DNA of 17,278 nt from SG8-41 sp964521405 (GTDB lineage: Bacteria; Pseudomonadota; Gammaproteobacteria; Burkholderiales; SG8-41): contig CAZFRR010000249.1 of NCBI GenBank assembly GCA_964521405.1, positions 1 to 17,278 on the forward strand, read 5' to 3'. Positions 7,461 to 12,703 of this stretch are shown in pieces. Every line of letters begins with the position of its first letter. Positions within the stretch are counted from its first letter, which is position 1. Under the pieces are notes generated by a model. It ran no database searches. It was not told the origin of the DNA and saw only the letters and a program-made list of their open reading frames with translations. A program made the position numbers and the translations under genes.

Positions 7461-8753
7461 ATGCCCTTCGGCTTCTACATCATCATGGCGGCGCAGTTCT
7501 TCTCGTCGCTTGCCGACAACGCCCTGCTGATCGCCTCGATCGCGCTGCTGATCCAGATGGCGGCGCCGGAGTGGATGACGCCGCTCCTGAAGTTTTTCTT
7601 CACGGTGTCTTATGTGGCGTTCGCAGCGTTCGTCGGCGCGTTCGCGGACTCGATGCCCAAGGGCCGCGTCATGTTCATCACCAACCTGGTAAAGATATCC
7701 GGCTGCGTGATGCTGTTCTTCGTTGCCTGGCTGGCGGCCCCGGGTGACTCGTCCTACGTCCCGGTGCTGCTGGCGTACGGGGTCGTCGGGCTCGGTGCAG
7801 CGGCTTACTCTCCGGCCAAGTACGGCATCCTCACCGAATACCTGCCGCACCACAAGCTGGTCGTCGCCAACGGCTGGATCGAGGGGCTGACGGTCCTCTC
7901 CATCATCATCGGCACCTTGCTCGGCGGCGCGCTGATCGATCCGGCCGTCTCCGAACGCCTGCTCTCGATCGACATCCCGCGCATCGACACCGGCGTCGAT
8001 TCACCGCCCGAGGCGGCGATCCTCATCATCATCGTGTTCTACGCCATCGCGGCGGTCTTCAATCTCTACATTCCCAATACCGGCGTGGACCACAGGGCGC
8101 CCAGCAAGAATCCGCTGTTCCTGATCCAGGAGTTCTGGCACTGCGTGAAGCTCTTGTGGAGCGACAAGCTGGGGCAGATTTCGCTCGCCACCACGACGCT
8201 GTTCTGGGGCGCGGGCGCGACGCTGCAGTTCATCGTCATTAAATGGGCGGCGGTCGCGCTCGGCTACACCCTGTCGCAGGCCACCATGCTGCAGGGAGTC
8301 TGCGCCGCTGGCATCGCCGCCGGCGCCATCATTGCGGCGAGAACCATCCCGCTGAACCGCGCGGTAAACGTGGTCCCGGTCGGCATCGCGATGGGGGTGA
8401 TCGTGATCGTGATGATCTTCGTGAGGAGCCTCGCCGTCGCCATCCCGCTGATGGTGCTGATCGGCGGCCTGGCCGGCTTCTTCGTGGTGCCGATGAACGC
8501 GCTGCTGCAGCATCGCGGCCACATCCTGATGGGCGCCGGGCATTCGATCGCGGTCCAGAATTTCAACGAGAACCTCTCCATCCTGGTGATGCTCGGGGTC
8601 TATTCCATGCTGATCTGGCTCGACTTTTCGATTCACACCGTGATCGTGCTGTTCGGGCTGTTCGTCGCGATTACCATGTCGCTGGTCCGGCAGCGGCATT
8701 TCAACAACCTGCGCAGCGGCCCGCTGCCGGTGATCCCGGAGTCGCACCACTAG
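7461..8753 (+). CDS. lplT: Lysophospholipid transporter LplT
   Basis: A 430-residue major-facilitator-type inner-membrane protein with about twelve transmembrane helices. LplT flips lysophospholipids, mainly lysophosphatidylethanolamine, inward for re-acylation. Family motifs are clear: AQFFSSLADNALL near 11-23, GLGAAAYSPAKYGIL near 110-125, TLFWGAGATLQF near 246, FFVVPMNALLQHRGH near 340-354 and AVQNFNENLSILVML near 363. An in-frame TAG 18 bp upstream fixes the ATG at 7461 as the first start. There is no clear Shine-Dalgarno sequence. The usual acyltransferase partner aas is not in the window. In many betaproteobacteria lplT lies beside alr and radA on the same strand; here it is inverted relative to them and separated by lysR. 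Confidence 0.96.
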   Translation: MPFGFYIIMAAQFFSSLADNALLIASIALLIQMAAPEWMTPLLKFFFTVSYVAFAAFVGAFADSMPKGRVMFITNLVKISGCVMLFFVAWLAAPGDSSYVPVLLAYGVVGLGAAAYSPAKYGILTEYLPHHKLVVANGWIEGLTVLSIIIGTLLGGALIDPAVSERLLSIDIPRIDTGVDSPPEAAILIIIVFYAIAAVFNLYIPNTGVDHRAPSKNPLFLIQEFWHCVKLLWSDKLGQISLATTTLFWGAGATLQFIVIKWAAVALGYTLSQATMLQGVCAAGIAAGAIIAARTIPLNRAVNVVPVGIAMGVIVIVMIFVRSLAVAIPLMVLIGGLAGFFVVPMNALLQHRGHILMGAGHSIAVQNFNENLSILVMLGVYSMLIWLDFSIHTVIVLFGLFVAITMSLVRQRHFNNLRSGPLPVIPESHH

Positions 8754-8786
8754 TTTTGATGAAGCGTGACCACTAACCAGTGACGA

Positions 8787-8836
8787 CCCTCTCCCCAACC
8801 CTCCCCTTTTGCAAGGGGGAGAGATAGGGTGGGGGT
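8787..8836. repeat. Imperfect palindrome CCCTCTCCCC...GGGGGAGAG
   Basis: ctcccctt at 8801-8808 pairs with aagggggag at 8813-8821 around a four-base loop, and the outer ccccaaccct pairs loosely with agggtggggg (8826-8835). It lies 34 bp after the lplT stop and 40 bp before the next gene. It could terminate lplT transcription, though no T-run follows. C-rich palindromes of this kind recur between genes in many proteobacteria (recalled). A degenerate heptamer trio, gcgtgac cactaac cagtgac, precedes it at 8764-8784. Confidence 0.65.
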
Positions 8837-8876
8837 TGTGCGCTAATTTCTGCTGCCTGAAGGGGAGGTGAAAACC

Positions 8877-9845
8877 ATGACACTCAAGTTCGTGAAACTC
8901 GCTCTGCTGGGATGGTTCGTCGCTGGCAGCTCGACCGCCCAGCCTTATCCCGACCGGCCGGTGCGGCTGATCGCGGCCCAGTCGGCCGGGTCCTCGCTCG
9001 ACACCATCACGCGCATTGTCACGCCCAAGCTCTCGGAGATGCTCGGCCAGCAGGTCGTGATCGACAACCGCGGCGGCGCGGGCGGCATCATCGGCGTCGA
9101 GCTGGCGGCGCGCGCCGCCCCGGACGGCTACACGCTGCTGGTGGGGGCGCCGAGCTCGATGATACTTTCGAGGTTTACCTACGCGAAGCTTGCCTTCGAC
9201 TCGTCCCGGGATTTCGATCCCGTGACTCTTACGGTGAACGCGGAGAGCGTGATGGTGGTCCATCCCAGCCTGCCGGTGAAAAGCGTGAAGGAATTCATCG
9301 CGCTCGCCAGGGCGAAGCCGCGGGGCCTCAACATGGGCTCCGCGGGCATCGGCGCCTCGAGCCACCTGGCCGGCATCATGTTCGTGACCCTCACCGGCAT
9401 CGAGACCGTCCACGTGCCCTACAAGGGCGGCGGACCGATGGCGGCCGCGGTGGTCGCCGGAGAAGCGCAATGGGCAATCGGCCCGGCCGCGGCGCTGATG
9501 GGGCACATCAAGGCCAGCCGCATGAGGGCGCTCGCGATTTCCTCCGCGTCGCGCTCGCCGCTCATGCCCGACCTGCTGACCCTCGCCGAATCCGGCGTGC
9601 CGGGCTACGAATACACCAGCTGGAACGGCATTTTCGCGCCGAAAGGCACGCCGCGCGCCATCATCGCGAAGCTGCACGCCACGACCCAAAAGGTGCTCGC
9701 GGAAGCCGACGTGAGGCAGCATTACGCCAACCAGGGCCTGTCGCCGCTCGGCAGTGCGAGCCCGGAGGAATTCGGAAAATTCTTCCATGCGGATTTTGCG
9801 CGCATGGCGAAACTGGCCAAAGTCGCCGGCATCAAACCCGAGTGA
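8877..9845 (+). CDS. Bug-family (TctC-like) tripartite tricarboxylate transporter receptor
   Basis: A 322-residue periplasmic solute-binding receptor of the Bug/TctC family (PF03401 type), which captures small carboxylates or related solutes. Residues 1-21 are a signal peptide (cleavage at STA/QPYP). QPYPDRPVRLI is the standard mature start, followed by VIDNRGGAGGIIG (about 61-73), APDGYTLLVG (81-90) and HVPYKGGGP. The usual first ligand loop PFxPGGxxD is replaced by AAQSAGSSLDT. The ATG at 8877 is chosen over the GTG at 8868 because AGGGGAGG (8861-8868) is ideally spaced. No TctA or TctB membrane gene accompanies it, as for most Bug receptors in Burkholderiales. The ligand is unknown. Confidence 0.94.
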   Translation: MTLKFVKLALLGWFVAGSSTAQPYPDRPVRLIAAQSAGSSLDTITRIVTPKLSEMLGQQVVIDNRGGAGGIIGVELAARAAPDGYTLLVGAPSSMILSRFTYAKLAFDSSRDFDPVTLTVNAESVMVVHPSLPVKSVKEFIALARAKPRGLNMGSAGIGASSHLAGIMFVTLTGIETVHVPYKGGGPMAAAVVAGEAQWAIGPAAALMGHIKASRMRALAISSASRSPLMPDLLTLAESGVPGYEYTSWNGIFAPKGTPRAIIAKLHATTQKVLAEADVRQHYANQGLSPLGSASPEEFGKFFHADFARMAKLAKVAGIKPE

Positions 9846-9854
9846 CGAATAGCC

Positions 9855-9947
9855 AGTTCCAGGTTCCGGGTTCCGGGTTCAAGGTTCAAGGTTCAAGGTT
9901 CAATGTTTGAACTTGGAACTTGCAACATGGAACTTGGAACTTGGTAC
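9855..9947. repeat. Mirrored heptamer array GGTTCAA / TTGGAAC with 2-bp loop
   Basis: Left arm, 9855-9903: agttcca, two ggttccg, four ggttcaa. A 2-bp spacer follows, then the right arm, 9906-9947: tttgaac, ttggaac, ttgcaac, atggaac, ttggaac, ttggtac. The arms form a nearly continuous foldback. It lies between two convergent genes and could act as a two-way transcription stop. It is the same family as 6015-6184. Confidence 0.95.
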
Positions 9948-9965
9948 ATAGTGTTTCGTCACCAC

Positions 9966-11045
9966 TTACTTCTCGCGGGGATCGTGTAGATCCTTATCCG
10001 GCGCCTGGTATTTTCCGGTGCGTATCAGCTTGACCTGATTGGCCAGCGCCAGCACGGCGTTGCCGACCTCGGTGAAGACATCCGCGTCTTTGTCGAGATC
10101 CTCGTGGCTGGTCGCGTAGGGTTGGTACCAGCCGATCCAGGTATCGATCACCGCGCTCGGTCCGGCCGAGATCATCCCGATATCCGTCAACCAGTCGGTC
10201 AGCATGCGGCGCAGGTTCTCGGGACCGGCCGCATCGCCGTGCGCGACGATGGAAAATGCGCGCCCCGCCAGGTGCTTGGGATAGTCCCAGCCGTTCAATT
10301 CCAGTTCTTTCGCCAGCACCGGGCTTTTCCCCCTCGTGGTAGTGGGATCCGGATTGCCGCCGTCGGCGCAGACGAGGCGATCGATCATCAGCTTCAGGCT
10401 CGCCGGCGCCTGGTACCAGTGCACCGGGCACAGGATCATGACGCCGTGCGCCGCGACCCAGCGCGGGTAGATCTCGTTCATCCAGTCGTTGACCTGCCCG
10501 ACCGCGTGGTTGGGGTAGCACGAGCACGGCCAGTGGCACAGCGGCTGGGCCGTCGAAACGCACGCCTTGCAGGGATAAATCGTCTTTAACGGCTCGTCGG
10601 CGAGCGTCGAGATGTCGAGGAAATCCACTTCGTGCCCCGGCAGCGCCTCGATCGCTTTCTGCGCGTGCTGCGCGAGGCGCCGCGTCTTGGAGATCTCCCC
10701 CGGGCAAGTGTGCTCGCTTCGGGTCGAACCATTCACGATCAGAATGCGCGACGGCGACTTCGGGTCCTTCTGGCGTTTCTCCGCCGCGTCGATTTGCGCG
10801 CGCGCCTCGATCCACTCGACGGGCAGCTCGAACTTCGGGTCGGCGTAACCCGCGCCCGCGGGCTGCTTGCGCGGCGACTTGCGGTAGACGATGTAGCCGT
10901 CCCACGCCTTCTCGAATACTTTCTCGAGCTCCTGGCTCACCGAGTCGAACGCAGGGTCATAAAAACGGGCGTAGAACCGCTCGCGATACTGCTCTTTCGT
11001 CAGCGGCACCCACTCTGTCTGGCGTCTCACGTCTGGCTTGGCCAT
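9966..11045 (-). CDS. Cysteine-rich flavodoxin-like NAD(P)H-dependent oxidoreductase
   Basis: A 359-residue protein. Residues 1-97 are a family-specific N-terminal extension. From about 98 on is a flavodoxin-like FMN reductase fold: ILIVNGSTRSEHTCPG (101-116) is the FMN phosphate loop, and ILCPVHWYQAPASLKLMIDRL (204-224) is the second flavin-contact segment. A cysteine cluster at C159, C162, C170, C174 and C176 lies between them and might bind an iron-sulfur cluster or zinc, as in iron-sulfur flavoproteins. The ATG at 11045 is supported by a strong GGGGGGAG ribosome site; the longer frame upstream has no such support and runs through repeats. It is convergent with the first Bug gene and divergent from the second. 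The substrate is unknown. Confidence 0.85.
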   Translation of the reverse strand: MAKPDVRRQTEWVPLTKEQYRERFYARFYDPAFDSVSQELEKVFEKAWDGYIVYRKSPRKQPAGAGYADPKFELPVEWIEARAQIDAAEKRQKDPKSPSRILIVNGSTRSEHTCPGEISKTRRLAQHAQKAIEALPGHEVDFLDISTLADEPLKTIYPCKACVSTAQPLCHWPCSCYPNHAVGQVNDWMNEIYPRWVAAHGVMILCPVHWYQAPASLKLMIDRLVCADGGNPDPTTTRGKSPVLAKELELNGWDYPKHLAGRAFSIVAHGDAAGPENLRRMLTDWLTDIGMISAGPSAVIDTWIGWYQPYATSHEDLDKDADVFTEVGNAVLALANQVKLIRTGKYQAPDKDLHDPREK

Positions 11046-11065
11046 GTCTCCCCCCTTCGGGAACT

Positions 11066-11086
11066 GCGTGATAAGTGATAGGTGAT
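11066..11086. repeat. Heptamer repeat GTGAT-type x3
   Basis: Three 7-bp units, gcgtgat, aagtgat, aggtgat, lie 20 bp upstream of the oxidoreductase start codon, in its leader. Confidence 0.6.
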
Positions 11087-11158
11087 AAAAGCAAAATGCT
11101 CCCGGCCATGATACAGCCTCACGAGCTAAATGGATGACACGGCAAGACCGGACAGACA

Positions 11159-11198
11159 TTAACCGCCAAGACACCAAGGCCGCCAGGAAGAACAAATC
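11159..11198. repeat. CCGCCAAGAC repeat, inverted copy of 12661-12700
   Basis: The reverse complement of 11159-11198 matches 12661-12700 at 38 of 40 positions. The unit is a 9-bp-type series (accgccaagacaccaaggcc) followed by aagaacaaatc. It lies upstream of the second Bug gene, and a longer in-frame ORF start at 11134 would translate it into a QDTKAARKNK peptide, which I treat as an artefact. Confidence 0.9.
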
Positions 11199-11280
11199 AA
11201 TAATAGTTAGGCTGATCTATTTACTTCGCAGGCCGGCACCCCAACAATCCGAAGTGCCCCTGAAGAGGAGAATCAGCGTA

Positions 11281-12312
11281 ATGAATCGCCGCCATGAAGT
11301 ATCGCAGCGCGTGATGGGTGTGAGCCGCCAGCGCGAGCGGGCGCACGCAGTCCGGGATTTCCTCGCAGTCACGCTGCTCGCGGCCATTGCTGCCGCGGGA
11401 TCCGCCGCTGCGCAGCCGTACCCCTCGCGACCGATACGCATGATCGTCCCGTTCTCTCCCGGCGGGGCCACCGACACGCCGGCGCGCCTGATCGCACAAA
11501 GATTGCCGGAAGCGATTGGGCAGCCGGTGATTATCGATAACCGGCCGGGCGCGGGCAGCGCCATCGGCTCGGAAATCGTAGCCAAGGCCCAGCCCGACGG
11601 ATACACCCTGCTCTTGACCGGCACGCCATTCGCGGCCATCTCGACGCTCTATGGCAACCTGCGGTTCGATCCGGCACGAGACTTCATCGCCGTCATGCAG
11701 GTCGCCAGCGCGCCCAACGTCCTTGCCGTGCACCCGTCGCTGCCGGTGCGTTCGGTCAGGGAACTCATCGCGGCGGCGCAGGCGCGGCCGGGGGGAATCG
11801 ATTATTCGTCGGGCGGCAGCGGCGGCGCGCAGCATCTCTTCATGTCGCTGTTTCTTTCGATGGCGAGCATCAACATGACGCACGTGCCGTACAAGGGCAG
11901 CGGGCCGGCGACCGTCGATCTGCTCGGCGGCCAGGTCAAGGTTGGCCTGCCCGGAGTCGCCATCGCCATTCCGCACGCCAAGACCGGGCGGCTGGTGCCG
12001 CTCGGCGTCACCAGCGCGCAACGTATTTCTCTGATGCCCGATGTCCCGAGCATTGCGGAAGCGGGCGTGCCGGGTTATGACGCGACCGTGTGGTTCGGAT
12101 TGCTCGCGCCCCGCGGCACTCCAGCAATAACCATCGCGCTGCTGCACGGCGAAATATCCAGGGTGATACGGCTGCCGGAGGTGGAAAGCGCCTACCTGGC
12201 GACGGGCACGCTGCCCGTCACCTCCACGCCGGCGGAGTTCGGCGCGTTCGTGCAGGCCGAGATCGCCAAGTGGGGCCGGGTGATCCGGGAAGCGGGAATC
12301 AAACCGGAGTAG
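11281..12312 (+). CDS. Bug-family (TctC-like) tripartite tricarboxylate transporter receptor
   Basis: A 343-residue periplasmic receptor of the same family as the gene at 8877. A long basic N-region precedes the hydrophobic signal core, with cleavage at SAAA/QPYP after residue 44. The mature part shows the canonical IVPFSPGGATDTPARLI first ligand loop (about 55-71), VIIDNRPGAGSAIG, QPDGYTLLLTG and HVPYKGSGPA. The ATG at 11281 has GAGGAG about 10 bp upstream; M12 is an alternative that would shorten the unusual N-region. No TctA/TctB genes are near. Its segment is flanked by inverted copies of the CTTGGCGG repeat. It ends convergently with cbbO. The ligand is unknown. Confidence 0.94.
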   Translation: MNRRHEVSQRVMGVSRQRERAHAVRDFLAVTLLAAIAAAGSAAAQPYPSRPIRMIVPFSPGGATDTPARLIAQRLPEAIGQPVIIDNRPGAGSAIGSEIVAKAQPDGYTLLLTGTPFAAISTLYGNLRFDPARDFIAVMQVASAPNVLAVHPSLPVRSVRELIAAAQARPGGIDYSSGGSGGAQHLFMSLFLSMASINMTHVPYKGSGPATVDLLGGQVKVGLPGVAIAIPHAKTGRLVPLGVTSAQRISLMPDVPSIAEAGVPGYDATVWFGLLAPRGTPAITIALLHGEISRVIRLPEVESAYLATGTLPVTSTPAEFGAFVQAEIAKWGRVIREAGIKPE

Positions 12313-12335
12313 CGCGCCGAAGCGTGGAGCAGGGG

Positions 12336-12350
12336 CCCCGGTTTCCGGGG
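12336..12350 (+). terminator. Candidate hairpin after the second Bug gene
   Basis: CCCCGG at 12336-12341 pairs perfectly with CCGGGG at 12345-12350 across a TTT loop, 23 bp after the stop codon. No T-run follows, so termination by this hairpin alone is uncertain. Confidence 0.4.
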
Positions 12351-12424
12351 ATGCGACCGCAGAGGCGCGCAGGCGGCCGACGCACTAACCTGGATACTTG
12401 CCAACGCCCGATCGGAGGCCGCGA

Positions 12425-12477
12425 GTGACATGGTGCGGCGTGACATGATGCCGCGTGACATGGTACTGCGTGACGCG
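12425..12477. repeat. 15-bp tandem repeat (GTGACATGGTGCGGC type), 3.5 copies
   Basis: gtgaca recurs at 12425, 12440 and 12455, with a partial unit at 12470, giving a strict 15-bp period; units differ mainly in their last five bases. The position is the intergenic space between the convergent second Bug gene and cbbO. Confidence 0.85.
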
Positions 12478-12490
12478 ATAAAGCGGACCG

Positions 12491-12551
12491 CAGGGTCAGG
12501 CCTCTATTTTGTAGGTTGCATCATCAGCTATAAGGTAAAGGCCTGACCCTG
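12491..12551. repeat. REP-like palindrome, 13-bp perfect arms
   Basis: cagggtcaggcct at 12491-12503 is the exact reverse complement of aggcctgaccctg at 12539-12551, with a 35-bp AT-richer spacer. GGTCAGG/CCTGACC palindromes of this style are often associated with REP elements and RAYT (Y1-type) transposases; no such transposase is in the window. Confidence 0.85.
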
Positions 12552-12581
12552 TGCCCGCTCTGCATTATTGTTCTTGTATCT

Positions 12582-12700
12582 CTTGGCGGTCTTGGCGGTT
12601 CGATTTGTTCTTATTATTTTTGTTTCCTTGGCGTCTTGGCGCCTTGGCGGTTCAAATATTGATTTGTTCTTCTTGGCGGCCTTGGCGTCTTGGCGGTTAA
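12582..12700. repeat. CTTGGCGGT repeat cluster, three tandem blocks
   Basis: Three blocks start at about 12582, 12626 and 12672. Each has two or three 7-9 bp cttggcggt-like units, and the first two are followed by a gatttgttctt spacer, giving a higher-order unit of about 45 bp. The last block ends three bases from the cbbO stop codon. With the 15-bp repeat and the palindrome it fills most of the 391-bp gap 12313-12703; I see no gene in that gap. Confidence 0.9.
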
Positions 12701-12703
12701 TTT

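Noticed and set aside
8001..9788. A 595-codon minus-strand frame antisense to lplT and the first Bug gene
   Set aside because: It is a GC shadow that runs through the CCCTCTCCCC palindrome; both plus-strand genes are unambiguous.
11046..11195. N-terminal extension of the oxidoreductase
   Set aside because: It would be encoded by heptamer repeats and intergenic sequence; a strong ribosome site lies just before the ATG at 11045.
11134..11280. N-terminal extension of the second Bug protein to an upstream start
   Set aside because: The extension is encoded by the CCGCCAAGAC repeat and has no ribosome site; the ATG at 11281 has one and leads into a signal peptide.
12192..12461. Small minus-strand ORF starting in the 15-bp repeat (MSRGI/MSRRT/MSLAA)
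   Set aside because: The periodic start is a by-product of the 15-bp tandem repeat, and the rest is antisense to the second Bug gene.
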